Positions 19,681 through 31,625 of a DNA stretch of 64,000 nt are shown here, piece after piece. The notes below the pieces were generated by a model that was given only the letters and a program-made list of their open reading frames with translations, searched no databases and was not told the origin of the DNA. This stretch comes from Rhodopseudomonas sp. P2A-2r (GTDB lineage: Bacteria > Pseudomonadota > Alphaproteobacteria > Rhizobiales > Xanthobacteraceae). A program made the translations under genes and the position numbers. Where the stretch lies: the NCBI RefSeq assembly GCF_026015985.1, contig NZ_CP110389.1:558001-622000 (forward strand). Reading direction: 5' to 3'. How positions within the stretch are numbered: position 1 is the first letter of the stretch; the number at the start of each line of letters is the position of its first letter.

Positions 19681-20604
19681 ATGAGCTACTTCAAAACCGC
19701 GATGCTGCTCGCTGGCATGACCGCCCTGTTCATGGGCGTCGGCTATCTGATCGGCGGCGCGTCCGGCGCAACGCTGGCCCTGCTGGTTGCGGCCGGCATG
19801 AACCTGTTTGCCTACTGGAATTCCGATCGCATGGTGCTGTCGATGCACGGCGCGCAGCCGGTCGACGCACGCAATGCACCGGACCTGTTTCGGCTGGTGG
19901 CCGATCTCGCCGCCCGCGCCAACCTGCCGATGCCAAAAGTCTACATCATGGACAATCCGCAGCCCAACGCCTTTGCCACCGGCCGCAATCCCGAAAACGC
20001 CGCCGTGGCCGTCACCACCGGGCTGATGCAGCAGCTGAGCCGCGAGGAACTGGCTGGCGTGATCGCGCACGAGCTGGCCCATGTGAAGCACCACGACACG
20101 CTGCTGATGACCGTCACCGCGACCATCGCCGGCGCGATCTCCATGGTGGCGCAGTTCGGCATGTTCTTCGGCGGCAACCGTAACAACGGCCCGGGCATCA
20201 TCGGCCAGCTGGCGCTGATGATCCTGGCGCCGCTCGCCGCCATGCTGGTGCAGATGGCCATTAGCCGGACCCGCGAATACGCCGCCGACGACATGGGCGC
20301 GCGCATCTGCGGCAACCCGATGTGGCTGGCTTCGGCGCTGGCGAAGATCGACAATGCCGCGCATCGGATTCCCAACGAGGATGCGGAGCGCGCGCCGGCC
20401 ACCGCGCATATGTTCATCATCAACCCGCTGTCGGGCCGCAGCATGGACAACCTGTTCACCACCCATCCGTCGACGCAGAACCGCATCGCAGCGCTGCAGC
20501 AGCTGGCGGGGCAGCTCGGCGGGCAGTCTGCGCGTGCCGCAACCGGTGCTGCGCCACGTGGCCCGTGGAACGGCGAGCCTCGTGCGAAGGGGCCGTGGGG
20601 CTAA
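19681..20604 (+). CDS. htpX: Zinc metalloprotease HtpX
   Basis: A 307-residue inner-membrane M48 protease that degrades misfolded membrane proteins. Two N-terminal membrane segments (about 5-45) precede the zinc site HELAH (130-134), followed by two further hydrophobic stretches and the third zinc ligand in [27 protein letters not shown] near the end is typical. GGAGGACC precedes the ATG at 19681. The Gly/Ala/Pro-rich tail (about 275-307) is species-variable. Confidence 0.95.
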   Translation: MSYFKTAMLLAGMTALFMGVGYLIGGASGATLALLVAAGMNLFAYWNSDRMVLSMHGAQPVDARNAPDLFRLVADLAARANLPMPKVYIMDNPQPNAFATGRNPENAAVAVTTGLMQQLSREELAGVIAHELAHVKHHDTLLMTVTATIAGAISMVAQFGMFFGGNRNNGPGIIGQLALMILAPLAAMLVQMAISRTREYAADDMGARICGNPMWLASALAKIDNAAHRIPNEDAERAPATAHMFIINPLSGRSMDNLFTTHPSTQNRIAALQQLAGQLGGQSARAATGAAPRGPWNGEPRAKGPWG

Positions 20605-20681
20605 GGGCCGAGTGCGCATCTCGCCCTTGTCGCGACTGGTAAAACCGGCATGGTGGCCTCCTTCCTGGAGGCGTATCGAGA

Positions 20682-21758
20682 ATGCTGACACGGCTTCTGA
20701 TCACCGGTTTTTTGTTGCTTGCCGGCGTGACGGCCGCGCAGGCCGACGCGACGATCCCGAACAAGGACATCGCCAACGCGCGCGATAATCCGCTGCTGAA
20801 GCGGTATGACGGTTCGTTCATCGTCAGCTATGAGCGCCTCGCCTTCACCGACTTCAAGGTGCCGCTGTCGAAGCTGGAAAAGGCCGGCGACACCCGCGAC
20901 CGAATGAACAATCAGGTCTTCAAGCCCGCGAAAGAACTTGAGGTCGAGGGCGCCCGTACCCGGATCGCCTACATCCTGCCGGCCAACCGTTCGCCGCTGG
21001 AAGTGCTGCGCAACTACCAGGATGTCGTGAAGGCCGCGGGCGGCGAGGTGCTGTACCAGTGCAAGGGCGACGATTGCGGCGCCGATCCGACCCGCTCCAG
21101 CGCCGGCGGAGGCGGCGACATGAGCCTGCTGATGTATGCGGTCACCGAGGCGCAGCTCAAGGACGCGGCGTTCTCCAACGGCGCCTGCGCGTTGGCGGTT
21201 GAGATCGATGACCAGCGCTTCTTCGCCGCCAAAATTCCGCAAACGGGAGGTGAGGCTTACGTCACGGTGCAGACCTATCAGGTCAAGAATGACCTGTACT
21301 GCAAGGCGTTCAACGAACGCACCGTGGCGGTGGTTCATGTCGTCGAACCGAAACCGCGCGAGCAGAAGATGGTGGTGGTGAAGGCCGACGAGATGGCCAA
21401 GACGATCGGCTCGACCGGCCGCGTGGCGCTTTATGGCATCTTCTTCGATACCGGCAAGGCCGAGCTGAAGCCGGAATCGGCACCGACGCTGCAGGAGATT
21501 GCCGGCTTGCTGGCCTCCGATCCGAAGCTGGCGGTGCTGATCGTCGGCCATACCGACAATCAGGGCGCCTACGACTACAATCTTGACCTGTCGCGCCGCC
21601 GCGCCGAATCGGTGGTCGCCGCGCTCACCGCCAGTTTTCGCGCCGATGCCAAACGCCTGCGCGCAGCCGGCGTCGGCATGCTGGCGCCTGCGGCGTCCAA
21701 CGATGCGGATGACGGCCGGGCGAAGAATCGGCGGGTCGAGGTGGTGAAGCTGAATTGA
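20682..21758 (+). CDS. OmpA-family outer-membrane/peptidoglycan-binding protein
   Basis: A 358-residue exported protein with a signal peptide (LLITGFLLLAGVTAAQAD). The middle part is a DUF4892-like region. The C-terminal OmpA-like domain (about 245-358) has FFDTGKAELKPES, VGHTDNQG and NRRVEVVKLN, which bind peptidoglycan. A GGAG sequence lies upstream of the ATG at 20682. It follows htpX by 77 bases and could be cotranscribed with it, linking both to envelope maintenance (inference). Confidence 0.85.
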   Translation: MLTRLLITGFLLLAGVTAAQADATIPNKDIANARDNPLLKRYDGSFIVSYERLAFTDFKVPLSKLEKAGDTRDRMNNQVFKPAKELEVEGARTRIAYILPANRSPLEVLRNYQDVVKAAGGEVLYQCKGDDCGADPTRSSAGGGGDMSLLMYAVTEAQLKDAAFSNGACALAVEIDDQRFFAAKIPQTGGEAYVTVQTYQVKNDLYCKAFNERTVAVVHVVEPKPREQKMVVVKADEMAKTIGSTGRVALYGIFFDTGKAELKPESAPTLQEIAGLLASDPKLAVLIVGHTDNQGAYDYNLDLSRRRAESVVAALTASFRADAKRLRAAGVGMLAPAASNDADDGRAKNRRVEVVKLN

Positions 21759-22056
21759 TCTGACCAGCCTGCCGTCGCGGCGCACCAAGCGTCCGTCATT
21801 GCGAGGAGCCCTTGCGACGAAGCAATCCAGTCTTCCTTCCGCTGTGGCCTTCTGGATTGCCGCGTCGTTTCGCTCCTCGCAACGACGTGGAGAGGCCGTG
21901 GCGCTACCGGCTCATGCGATTCTCAGGCCCCCAATAGATGCCGTGGGGAAAGGCCCAGCCGGACCACAAATCCGCCAATGATGACCTCAGAGGTCATCGA
22001 CGCCATGACCGCCAGATGCAATTCTGAAGGCAAGACCAGCATCGCGGGATTGCGTC
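21759..22056. other. Intergenic region with a palindromic repeat
   Basis: About 298 bases between the OmpA-family gene and the broken MFS gene. The first half is occupied by a family D repeat (21794-21887). I see nothing recognisable in the rest. Confidence 0.5.
21794..21887. repeat. Palindromic intergenic repeat, family D
   Basis: The left arm CGTCATTGCGAGGAGC, with GCGACGAAGCAATCCAG, is inverted as CTGGATTGCCGCGTCG and GCTCCTCGCAACGACG. This is a widespread REP-like palindrome in Bradyrhizobium and Rhodopseudomonas relatives. It sits in a noncoding gap and could form a strong hairpin. Confidence 0.75.
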
Positions 22057-23465
22057 ATGGATCGGACGGTTGCCAACAAGACCGATACCGCCCGCCGCTG
22101 GTGGGTGCTGGCGATTGTGGTCGCCGCCCAGTTCATGTTCGGGGTCGATGCCTTCATCCTCAACGTGGCGATCCCGACCATCGCTTCCGAGCTGCGGGCG
22201 TCATCGGCCGAGGTCGAGGCGGTCATCGCCATCTATCTGATCGGCTATGCTACGCTGGTGGTGACCGGCGGCAGGCTCGGCGACATTCACGGCACCAAGT
22301 CGGTTTTCATTGCGGGCGTGCTCGGCTTCAGCGCGACGTCGCTATGGTGCGGACTGACCCGCTCCGGTCCGGAGCTGGTCGCCGCCCGGCTGGCGCAGGG
22401 CGCCGCCGCGGCGCTGATGGTGCCGCAGGTGCTGGCCACCATCCATGTGCTGTTCGCCGATGAAGCGCGCAGCCGCGCTTTCGCCATCTACGGCGTGGTG
22501 CTCGGGTTGGCCGGCGCTGCCGGCTTTATTCTTGGCGGCGTGCTGGTGACGTTGGACCTCGCCGGGCTTGGCTGGCGTGCCGTGTTCTTCGTCAACGTGC
22601 CCATGGGCGCGCTGATCGTTGTCGCCGCGGCGGTGCTGATGCCCACGGCGCCGCGCCGCGCCGGCACGCGGCTGGACATTCCCGGCGCGCTGGCTCTGTT
22701 CGTCGGGATGCTGTGTCTGATCGGGTCGCTGCTGTTCGGCCACGAACTCGGCTGGTCGCCTGTGGTCTGGCTGGCGATGGGGCTGGGCGTGGCGGTGATC
22801 GCCGGCTTCGTGCGGCTGGAGCGCCGCGTCGCTGCGACCGGCGGCATGCCGCTGGTCGATCTCGCATTGCTCGACGATGCCGCCTTCATCCGCGGGCTCG
22901 GCGCGGTTTTCGGTTTTTCTTCGCCAATATCTCGTTCTATCTGGTGCTGACGCTGTTCATGCAGAACGCGCTGCACATCGCGCCGCTGGGTGCCGGGCTG
23001 GTCTACGTGCCATTGGCGGTGGCCTTCGTCATTGCCTCCCGCCACAGCGGCGTCCGTTCCCGGCATCGCGGCCGGCTGGTGCTGATCGAGGGCTGCGCGG
23101 TGCAGCTGATCGGGCTTGCTGCGCTTGCGACGTTGGTGACGGCGGTGTCCGTGCCGCGGCCGTGGCTGCTGGCCTTGCCGCTGGTGGTGTTTGGTTATGG
23201 CCAGGGCATGGTGATGGCGCCGCTCTCCGGCGCGGTGCTGTCGACCGTGCCGGCGCGCAGCGCGGGGGCCGGCGCCGGCGTCTATGGTACCACGGCGCAG
23301 ATCGCCAATGCCGCCGGCGTGGCGGCGATCGGCGGACTGTACCTCGCCATCCAGACGGCAGGAGCGCCAAGGGGCGCGCTGCTTGCGTGCTTCGGCGCAT
23401 GCGCTGCGTCGTTGACAATTTGTGTCTGGCTGCTGCTGCGCATGCGGCGCGCCGCGCCGGCATAG
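22057..23465 (+). pseudogene. MFS transporter (DHA2-like drug/metabolite exporter), frameshifted
   Basis: From ATG 22057 the frame encodes the first eight or so membrane helices of an MFS exporter: FMFGVDAFILNVAIPTIA, GRLGDIHGTK, GWRAVFFVNVPMG. It then derails at the T5 run 22914-22918 and stops at 22950. The adjacent frame continues with FFFANISFYLVLTLFMQ and the remaining helices to TAG 23465. One extra T restores GAVFGFFFANISFY. The whole would be about 470 residues, with the pattern of 14-helix DHA2 exporters. Substrate unknown. The second half has no start of its own. Confidence 0.88.
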
Positions 23466-23760
23466 AACTTTAATCATCTTCATCTATCAACGGCGCCGCA
23501 TTCTAGAAAAGAAGGCGGAGTCCTCCGGTCCTGATGTGGCTGTCGAGCCGGAGCCTCCTTCGATCTCGGGAACATGCGCGGGGCAGGTCGCATCAGGGCT
23601 TCTCACCCCGAAGACCATTCGCCCCGCGCGTCATCCCCTTGCGTCCGCAACTTGACAGGCCGGCGATCCCTGCCGATACCGTTTCACGGGGAAAAGCGAT
23701 CGCCCCTCAGGCGGCGTCCGTCGCCCAAGTATCGCGTCCGCTTCCATGCAAGGACGCGCC
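23466..23760. other. Intergenic region upstream of chrA
   Basis: About 295 bases with no supported gene. Several short open frames cross it but lack start context. It probably contains the chrA promoter. I saw no clear operator or hairpin. Confidence 0.4.
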
Positions 23761-25161
<1,401 letters not shown>

Positions 25162-25302
25162 CAGGGCAGGAGGAATGCCGCCCAACATTCCGTACCTGCA
25201 TACCTGCGTCACGGATCGTTCATTGCGTCGGCATTTTATTTTGCAGTGCAGCAACTATATTCGCACAGCCCTGTTATAGACCAGCCCGACCCAGGAGCTG
25301 CC

Positions 25303-26478
25303 GTGTCCCTCGCAGATAATATCGAATTCCTCCGCCGCCTCCCGAAAATGCCCGGAATCAATGGCCTCGACGGCCTGGCGCGCGGTCTGCGGCCGGCCGG
25401 CGACAGCCCGATCAGTGAAGTCACGGGGTTTGGCAGTAATCCCGGCGATCTCAGGATGTTTGCCTATCTGCCTGATACTCTGGAGGCCCGGCCGCCGCTG
25501 GTCGTGGTGCTGCATGGCTGCACCCAGAAAGCGGCCGGCTACGATGTCGGGACCGGCTGGTCGGCGCTGGCCGAGCGCTATGGTTTCGCTCTGCTGATGC
25601 CCGAGCAGAAGTCGTCCAACAACGGCAATGGCTGCTTCAACTGGTTCAACGCCGAAGATACCACGCGCGACAGTGGCGAGGCCTTGTCGATCCGGCAGAT
25701 GATCGGCCACGTGGTCGAGTCCCACGGTCTCGATAGCAAAAGAGTTTACATCACCGGCCTGTCGGCAGGCGGCGCGATGACGTCCGCGATGCTGGCGACC
25801 TATCCCGACGTGTTCGCCGCCGGCGCTATCATCGCCGGTCTGCCCTACGGCGTCGCCAACAGCATGCAGGATGCGCTCACCGCCATGTATCGCGCGCCCG
25901 CGCATCCGGCGCAGCAGCTCGGCGATCTCGTGCGCAATGCCTCCAGCCATGGCGGCCCGTGGCCGAAAATCTCGGTGTGGCACGGCAGCGCCGATCGCAC
26001 CGTCAATCCGGCCAATGCCGGCGAGATCGTCAAGCAGTGGGTCAACGTCCACGGCCTGCCGGAGCAGCCGATGTCGGAAGCCGAGGTCGATGGCTATCCG
26101 CGTCAGGTGTGGTGGAACTCCGACGGCGAGAGCATCGTGGAATCCTTCACCATCACCCATATGGCTCACGGGACCCCGCTGGGGATCGGCAGCGACGAAG
26201 AGCGCTACGGCCTCGAAGGCGCGTTCCTGATCGAGGCTGGAATCTCCTCGTCGTGGCATATCGCGCAGTTCTTTGGCCTCACCGCCGGGTTGCCGAAGTC
26301 CGTGGTGGTGGCCGGCGCTGCCCAGACCGCCGCAGAAGTTCCGGTGGAGGCCGTCACCGCGTCGCCGCGCGCCACGGGCGATCGCCGCTTCAAGGCGCGC
26401 GAGCCGTCCGGCCGCCGCGTGCTTGATATCAACGCTGTCATCACCCGCGCTCTGACCGCTGCCGGACTGATGAAATAA
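25303..26478 (+). CDS. PHB-depolymerase-family esterase
   Basis: A 391-residue alpha/beta hydrolase of the poly(3-hydroxybutyrate) depolymerase (esterase_phb) family. The oxyanion-hole stretch VVLHGCTQ, the lipase box GLSAG (Ser about 154), the acid residue in HGSADRTV and the catalytic His in THMAHGTPLG are all present. There is no clear signal peptide; a Lys/Arg-rich tail ends the protein. GTG 25303 is chosen because CAGGAG lies seven bases upstream. The substrate may be polyhydroxyalkanoate or another polyester or ester. Confidence 0.85.
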   Translation: MSLADNIEFLRRLPKMPGINGLDGLARGLRPAGDSPISEVTGFGSNPGDLRMFAYLPDTLEARPPLVVVLHGCTQKAAGYDVGTGWSALAERYGFALLMPEQKSSNNGNGCFNWFNAEDTTRDSGEALSIRQMIGHVVESHGLDSKRVYITGLSAGGAMTSAMLATYPDVFAAGAIIAGLPYGVANSMQDALTAMYRAPAHPAQQLGDLVRNASSHGGPWPKISVWHGSADRTVNPANAGEIVKQWVNVHGLPEQPMSEAEVDGYPRQVWWNSDGESIVESFTITHMAHGTPLGIGSDEERYGLEGAFLIEAGISSSWHIAQFFGLTAGLPKSVVVAGAAQTAAEVPVEAVTASPRATGDRRFKAREPSGRRVLDINAVITRALTAAGLMK

Positions 26479-26573
26479 CGCAGGTGCGAATCCGCGATTT
26501 GCACCGGTCAGTGCAGGCGGTTAAGTTTTCCCGGCTAGTCTGACGCCGAGATTTCGCTCGTGATTGCGTAACA

Positions 26574-29066
26574 ATGCTGGACATCAACAGGTCGGGTTCC
26601 GAAGACTTTCTCGCCGGTGGCGGCGAGATGGGCGCGTTGATGCGCGCCTACGACTGGGCGTCGAGCCCGATCGGCGTCCCGGAATTCTGGCCGCAAAGCT
26701 TGCGCACCGCGATCCGCATTGTGCTCAACACCAACCACCCGATGTTCGTCTGGTGGGGTCCGGAGCTGATCCAGTTCTATAACGACGCCTACCGCCAGAC
26801 CATGGGTCCGGAGCGCCACCCCTCGGCGCTGGGCCAGCGCGGTCGCGACTGCTGGGCGGAGATCTGGCCGATCATCGGCCCGCAGATCGAACAGGTGATG
26901 TCGGGCGGCGGCGCCACCTGGCACGAGAACCAGTTGGTCCCGGTTACCCGTCACGGCAAGCTCGAGCAGGTCTACTGGACCTACAGCTACAGCCCGATCG
27001 ATCAGGATGACGGCATCGGCGGCGTGCTGGTGGTGTGCCGCGACGTCACCGAACAGCATCTTGCCACCGTCGCGCTGCGCGAACGCGAGGCTGAGCTAGC
27101 GCGGGTGCAGCAGATCGGCCGCATCGGCGGACTCGAGGTCGACCTGCGCACCGGTTTCCGTAATCGTCGCTCGCCGGAATATCTGCTGGTGCATGGCCTG
27201 CCGCCGGATGCTGTCAACGAGACCCATGACGACTGGGTCAAGCGCATCCATCCCGACGACCGCGAAGCCACCGACCGCAAGTTTCGCGATGCCGTCGCAT
27301 CGGGCGTGAGCGACTACACGGTGCAGTACCGGATCATCCGCCCGAGCGACGGCGAGGTGCGCTGGATCTCGGTGAAGTCCCTGATCGAGCGCGATGCCGA
27401 CGGGCGTGCGATCCGGCTGGTTGGTGCCCATACCGACGTCACCGAGCAGATGCAGGCCGAGCAGGCGTTGCGGCAGAGCGAGGAACAGTCGCGCAAGCTT
27501 GCCGCCGAACTTGCCGAACTCAATGCGACGCTGGCGCAGCGCGTGCTCGAGAAAACCCGCGAGCGCGACCGCATCTGGGACGTGTCGCAGGATCTGCTGC
27601 TGGTGGCCGATCGCGACGGCACCTGGCGCAGCATCAACCCGGCATGGACCCGCACGCTGGGCTGGCAGGAAGACGAATTGCTGAACCGCACCTCGGAATG
27701 GCTCGACCATCCCGACGACCAGGACACCTCGCGATCCGAAGTCCAGCGCAAGCTGTCGTCGGGCCAGCCGACCGTGCGCTTCGAGCACCGGTTTCGCCAC
27801 AAGGATGGCTCCTACCGATGGCTGTCCTGGACGGCCGTGGTTGACGGCGACAAGATCTACGCCGTGGCCCGCGACATCACTTCCGAGAAGGCCGCGAGCG
27901 AGCGCCTCAAGGCGGCCGAGGAGGCGTTGCGCCAGTCGCAGAAGATGGAAGCCGTCGGCCAGCTCACCGGCGGCATCGCCCACGACTTCAACAATCTGCT
28001 GACCGGCATCGTCGGTTCGCTGGATCTGATGCAGACCCGCCTCAAGCAGGGCCGCACCGAGAATGTCGAGCGCTATATCGAAGCCGCGATGACCTCGGCC
28101 AATCGCGCGGCTGCGCTGACCCATCGCCTGCTGGCCTTCGCACGGCGCCAGCCACTGATACCGAAAACGGTCGACGCCAACGCGCTGGTGGTGTCGCTGG
28201 AAGATCTGCTGCGCCGGACCATCGGCGAGGTGCTCGATCTCGACATCGTCACAGCGAAGGATCTCTGGCTGACCTTGTGCGATCCGAACCAGCTGGAAAA
28301 CGCGCTGCTCAACCTCGCCATCAATGCCCGCGACGCCATGCCCGACGGCGGCAGGCTCACCATTGCCACCGTCAATATCGTCGTTGCCGCCCTCAACGCC
28401 GCCAATCCGGCGCTGCTGCCCGGCGACTACATCTGCATATCCGTGACCGACACCGGGGCCGGCATGAGCGCCGAAGTCGTGGCCCGCGCCTTCGACCCGT
28501 TCTTCACCACCAAGCCGATAGGGCAGGGCACCGGGCTCGGCCTGTCGATGATCTACGGTTTTGCGCGGCAGTCCAACGGCCACGTCAGCATCGACAGTGC
28601 GCCCGGTCGTGGCACCACGGTGAAACTCTATCTGCCGCGCCATCACGGCGAGGCCACCGTGTATCCCGCCGCCTCTGTCGGTGCCGATATCCATGCCGCC
28701 GCCGGCGAAACCGTGCTGGTGGTCGAGGACGAGCCGGTGGTGCGCGGCGTCATCGTCGAGATGCTGCACGAGCAGGGCTATCGTGTGTTCGAGGCGGTTG
28801 ACGGTCCGTCCGGGCTGCGGGTTCTGCGCGACGAGGCGCGGATCGACCTGTTGATCACCGATGTCGGCCTGCCCGGCATGAACGGCCGCCAGCTCGCGGA
28901 TCAGGCGCGCGAGACCCGGCCGCGGCTGAAGATCCTGTTCATCACCGGCTACGCCGAAAGCGTCGCCATCGCCGACGGCTTCCTGCAGCCCGGCATGGAG
29001 ATGATTACCAAGCCGTTCGACCTCGACAACCTGTCGCAACGGATTCGCGACATGGTCGCGAAATAG
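26574..29066 (+). CDS. Hybrid sensor histidine kinase with PAS domains and receiver
   Basis: An 830-residue soluble hybrid kinase. An N-terminal PAS-like region (about 15-150; [26 protein letters not shown]) is followed by a PAS_3 domain (about 165-295), a third PAS (about 325-440), a HisKA domain with phospho-acceptor His470 (GGIAHDFNN), an ATPase domain ([26 protein letters not shown]) and a receiver with Asp763 ([13 protein letters not shown]). No membrane segment is seen, so the signal is cytoplasmic. No partner regulator is adjacent, which is common for this type. The stimulus is unknown. Confidence 0.92.
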   Translation: MLDINRSGSEDFLAGGGEMGALMRAYDWASSPIGVPEFWPQSLRTAIRIVLNTNHPMFVWWGPELIQFYNDAYRQTMGPERHPSALGQRGRDCWAEIWPIIGPQIEQVMSGGGATWHENQLVPVTRHGKLEQVYWTYSYSPIDQDDGIGGVLVVCRDVTEQHLATVALREREAELARVQQIGRIGGLEVDLRTGFRNRRSPEYLLVHGLPPDAVNETHDDWVKRIHPDDREATDRKFRDAVASGVSDYTVQYRIIRPSDGEVRWISVKSLIERDADGRAIRLVGAHTDVTEQMQAEQALRQSEEQSRKLAAELAELNATLAQRVLEKTRERDRIWDVSQDLLLVADRDGTWRSINPAWTRTLGWQEDELLNRTSEWLDHPDDQDTSRSEVQRKLSSGQPTVRFEHRFRHKDGSYRWLSWTAVVDGDKIYAVARDITSEKAASERLKAAEEALRQSQKMEAVGQLTGGIAHDFNNLLTGIVGSLDLMQTRLKQGRTENVERYIEAAMTSANRAAALTHRLLAFARRQPLIPKTVDANALVVSLEDLLRRTIGEVLDLDIVTAKDLWLTLCDPNQLENALLNLAINARDAMPDGGRLTIATVNIVVAALNAANPALLPGDYICISVTDTGAGMSAEVVARAFDPFFTTKPIGQGTGLGLSMIYGFARQSNGHVSIDSAPGRGTTVKLYLPRHHGEATVYPAASVGADIHAAAGETVLVVEDEPVVRGVIVEMLHEQGYRVFEAVDGPSGLRVLRDEARIDLLITDVGLPGMNGRQLADQARETRPRLKILFITGYAESVAIADGFLQPGMEMITKPFDLDNLSQRIRDMVAK

Positions 29067-29268
29067 CAACGAGTCCTGCGGCACGTGCCGCGGCCAGACT
29101 CCGGCCCGCTCACTTGAAATGCAGCGCGGTCATTTCCCGCTTGCAGGGCAACGAGTGGCTCGAACAGGCCTTCATCGGTCACGTCAAGTTCCCCTGGAAC
29201 CTATCGCAGCGCGGGCACTTGTCCTGCGCAATTCGAACGGTCACCCGATCGCTTCAAAGGAGAACATC

Positions 29269-29685
29269 ATGATTCGTCGCATTCTCGGAACCGCTGCCAT
29301 TGTCGCCACTTTGGCAGTTCCCGCAATCGCTCAGGCCCAGGGCGTCCCCGGCGGCATTGAGCGCGGCGCCCGGGATGGCGAGCGCGCAGCCGGGCCGGTG
29401 GGCGCCATCGTCGGCGGAACCATCGGCGGCGTTGTCGGCGGCGTGGCCGGCGTGCTCGGTGTCGACCAGCGTCCCCGGTTCCGCTCCTACGTCGTGGAAC
29501 AGCACCGCCCGTCCTATCAGTATCGTGACGAAGTCCGTGTCGGCGCGGTACTGCCCGGCGATGGCGTGACGTATTACGACGTGCCGCAGGAATACGGCGC
29601 CTCGAATTACCGTTACACTGTGGTCAACGGTCGCACCGTGCTGGTCGAGCCCGGTACCCGTCGCATTGTCGAAATCGTCGAATAA
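29269..29685 (+). CDS. DUF1236-domain exported protein
   Basis: A 138-residue secreted or periplasmic protein. It has a signal peptide (about 1-23, ending AQAQ), a glycine-rich segment (GAIVGGTIGGVVGGVAG) that may associate with membrane, and a C-terminal DUF1236 domain with LPGDGVTYYDVPQEYG and YRYTVVNGRTVLVEP. AAAGGAG precedes the ATG at 29269. A strong terminator follows. The family is abundant in Bradyrhizobium relatives and of unknown function. Confidence 0.88.
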   Translation: MIRRILGTAAIVATLAVPAIAQAQGVPGGIERGARDGERAAGPVGAIVGGTIGGVVGGVAGVLGVDQRPRFRSYVVEQHRPSYQYRDEVRVGAVLPGDGVTYYDVPQEYGASNYRYTVVNGRTVLVEPGTRRIVEIVE

Positions 29686-29709
29686 CAGCGACATATTCTT
29701 CGTCAAATG

Positions 29710-29741
29710 ATCAGGCCGCCTTCGGGCGGCCTGATTTGTTT
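29710..29741 (+). terminator. Rho-independent terminator after DUF1236 gene
   Basis: An 11-bp perfect stem (ATCAGGCCGCC/GGCGGCCTGAT) with a TTCG loop, followed by TTGTTT, 24 bases after the stop codon. Confidence 0.85.
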
Positions 29742-29850
29742 GCGACCTGACAAACGGTGCCGCTCTGGTCAGGAAGCACAATCTGGCGCACAGCTCGTTG
29801 TGCGAATCATTGTGTTGTCGGCGGCTCTCGGCCCCGAATTCAGGAGTGAC

Positions 29851-30833
29851 GTGGCAGCCTCAAATCGCGAACCCGCAGCCTCCGCCGTCGCTTTCGAAAT
29901 TCCGTCACAGATTGCTGCGCAATCGGACGTCACCCATCCACGCATTGCATTGCCAGAAGGCGTCCGGCCTTGGCGCGTCGACTGGGTCAACACGGTCACC
30001 ATCGCCAGTTTTCACGCGCTGGCGCTGCTCGCGCTGCTGCCGACGTTTTTCAATTGACCGCGGTGATCGTCGCGATCGTCGCCGCGCGGCTGTCCGGGTT
30101 GCTCGGCATCAATATCGGCTATCACCGGCTGCTGACGCATCGCGGTTTCAAATGCCCGAAATGGCTCGAGCATACGTTGGTGGTCATCGCGATCTGCTGT
30201 GCCGAGGATACGCCGGCGCGCTGGGTGGCGGTGCATCGCCGCCATCACGAGAAATCCGACGAACAGCCCGACCCGCACAGTCCGCTCGCCGGATTCCTGT
30301 GGGGCCATATCGGCTGGCTGCTGGTGAAGAACCCGGACCTGTCTCGTCTCGGCATTTACGATCGCTACGCCAAGGACATTCTGCGCGATCCGTTCTACGT
30401 CGCGCTGGAGCGTAATTTCTGGCAGCTCAAGATCGTGCTGATCCAGATCAACCTGTTTTTCCTCGTTGGCCTCGCCATCGCGCTGATGCAGGATCAGGCG
30501 TGGGCCGATGCCTTGCCGTTCGCGCTGAGCTTCGTGGTGTGGGGCGTGTTCGTACGTACCGTATTCGTCTGGCACCAGACATGGGCGGTGAATTCACTGA
30601 CCCACATGTGGGGCTATCGCAGCTATGCCACGGACGAGGACAGCCGCAACAACTGGTTCGTCGGCCTGCTCGCCCACGGCGAGGGCTGGCACAACAATCA
30701 CCATGCCGATCAGCGCTCGGCCCGCCACGGCCATCGCTGGTGGGAGATCGATACCACCTACCTCACCATCCGGCTGTTGGCGAAGCTCGGACTCGCCTGG
30801 GACATCGTCACACCGCGGCCGCTGAAGCAGTAG
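29851..30833 (+). pseudogene. Acyl-CoA desaturase, frameshifted near the N-terminus
   Basis: The frame from GTG 29851 (AGGAG upstream) encodes the start of a membrane fatty-acid desaturase (RPWRVDWVNTVTIASFHALALL). It ends at a TGA (30055-30057) just after the T5 run 30046-30050. The next frame continues with the rest: GINIGYHRLLTHRGF, VAVHRRHHEKSDEQPDPHSP and GEGWHNNHHADQRSARHG, which are the three histidine boxes for the di-iron centre. One additional T in the run would join them into about 327 residues. The family introduces a cis double bond (usually delta-9) into acyl-CoA. All active-site His residues lie after the break, with no suitable start of their own. Confidence 0.88.
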
Positions 30834-30840
30834 AAGCCGC

Positions 30841-30888
30841 TCCCTCTCCCCGCCTGGGAAGCTTTGCTTCGCAAGGCGGGGAGAGGGA
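30841..30888. repeat. Palindromic intergenic repeat, family C copy 1
   Basis: TCCCTCTCCCCGCCT pairs with AGGCGGGGAGAGGGA around a GAAGCTTTGCTTC core. It lies between the desaturase and a convergent small membrane protein gene and may act as a two-way transcript end. Other copies are at 32377, 55345 and 58466. Confidence 0.75.
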
Positions 30889-30911
30889 ACAGTCAGTCCG
30901 ATCGGACAGTA

Positions 30912-31181
30912 CTAGAATCGCCCCCTGCCGCGCACCAGGCGCACCACCAGCAGCAGGATGACAGCGCCGATCGCCGAATAGATGATTTCCGAGATCAGTC
31001 CGGTGCCGAGGCGGATGCCCAGCTTGGGAAACAGCAGGCTGGCGACCAGCGCGCCGAGGATGCCGACCAGGATGTCGCCGAGAATGCCGAAGCCGGTGCC
31101 GCGCACGATCTGGCCGGCGAGCCAGCCGGCGACAAGGCCCACCAGTAGAATGACCAGAATACTTTCGTTCGACATGTGCAT
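30912..31181 (-). CDS. GlsB/YeaQ/YmgE-family stress-response membrane protein
   Basis: An 89-residue inner-membrane protein with three hydrophobic helices and the family's glycine pattern (GLVAGWLAGQIVRGTGFG, LVGILGALVASLLF). These small proteins are linked to general or envelope stress, with unknown biochemistry. The ATG at 31181 has GGGGA five bases upstream; the in-frame ATG at 31175 is also possible. Confidence 0.9.
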   Translation of the reverse strand: MHMSNESILVILLVGLVAGWLAGQIVRGTGFGILGDILVGILGALVASLLFPKLGIRLGTGLISEIIYSAIGAVILLLVVRLVRGRGRF

Positions 31182-31355
31182 AGCAGTCCCCCTGATGGCG
31201 CGAAGATCGCGCGTGGGGCAAGTCGCGAGGGAACAATCCGTTGCGCGGGCAGCGGGACATTTTGCGGCTTCGCCGCCGCCGCGCGGCGTCTGCCCAATTA
31301 CCAAGCGACATTACGACACAATGGAACCAGACGGCGCGGAGCGCGTTGTGGCCTC

Positions 31356-31604
31356 ATGACGAAGCCCGATATCTGGTATGTGGCCTTTGGCCCCGACAAG
31401 TCCGTGAAGTCCGATGACCGCGGCAATGGCACCGTGCGTTCGACCAAGACCTTCAAGTCCGAGATCGACGCCAAGCTGTTCGCCAAGCAGATCCTGGCCA
31501 AGGGGTGGACCGCCAGTGCGGGCACCCTGAACCCGTATCAGCCGAAGCAGACCATCGCCTCGTCCAATATCGAGAAATGGTGCGACCCCAGCTACGTCGA
31601 ATGA
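31356..31604 (+). CDS. Small conserved hypothetical protein
   Basis: An 82-residue soluble protein with a readable domain: IWYVAFGPDKSVKSDDRGN, then FKSEIDAKLFAKQILAKGW and AGTLNPYQPKQTI. It has no signal peptide, membrane segment or known catalytic motif. The length, the clean stop and the Lys-rich composition support coding. The ribosome site before ATG 31356 is weak. The product is unknown. Confidence 0.65.
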   Translation: MTKPDIWYVAFGPDKSVKSDDRGNGTVRSTKTFKSEIDAKLFAKQILAKGWTASAGTLNPYQPKQTIASSNIEKWCDPSYVE

Positions 31605-31625
31605 TCCATCGAACCGGCGCCGAGG

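Noticed and set aside
18325..20604. Apparent 759-residue start for HtpX
   Set aside because: The upstream two-thirds is antisense to the LLM oxidoreductase; the HtpX family begins at MSYFKTAM with GGAGGACC upstream.
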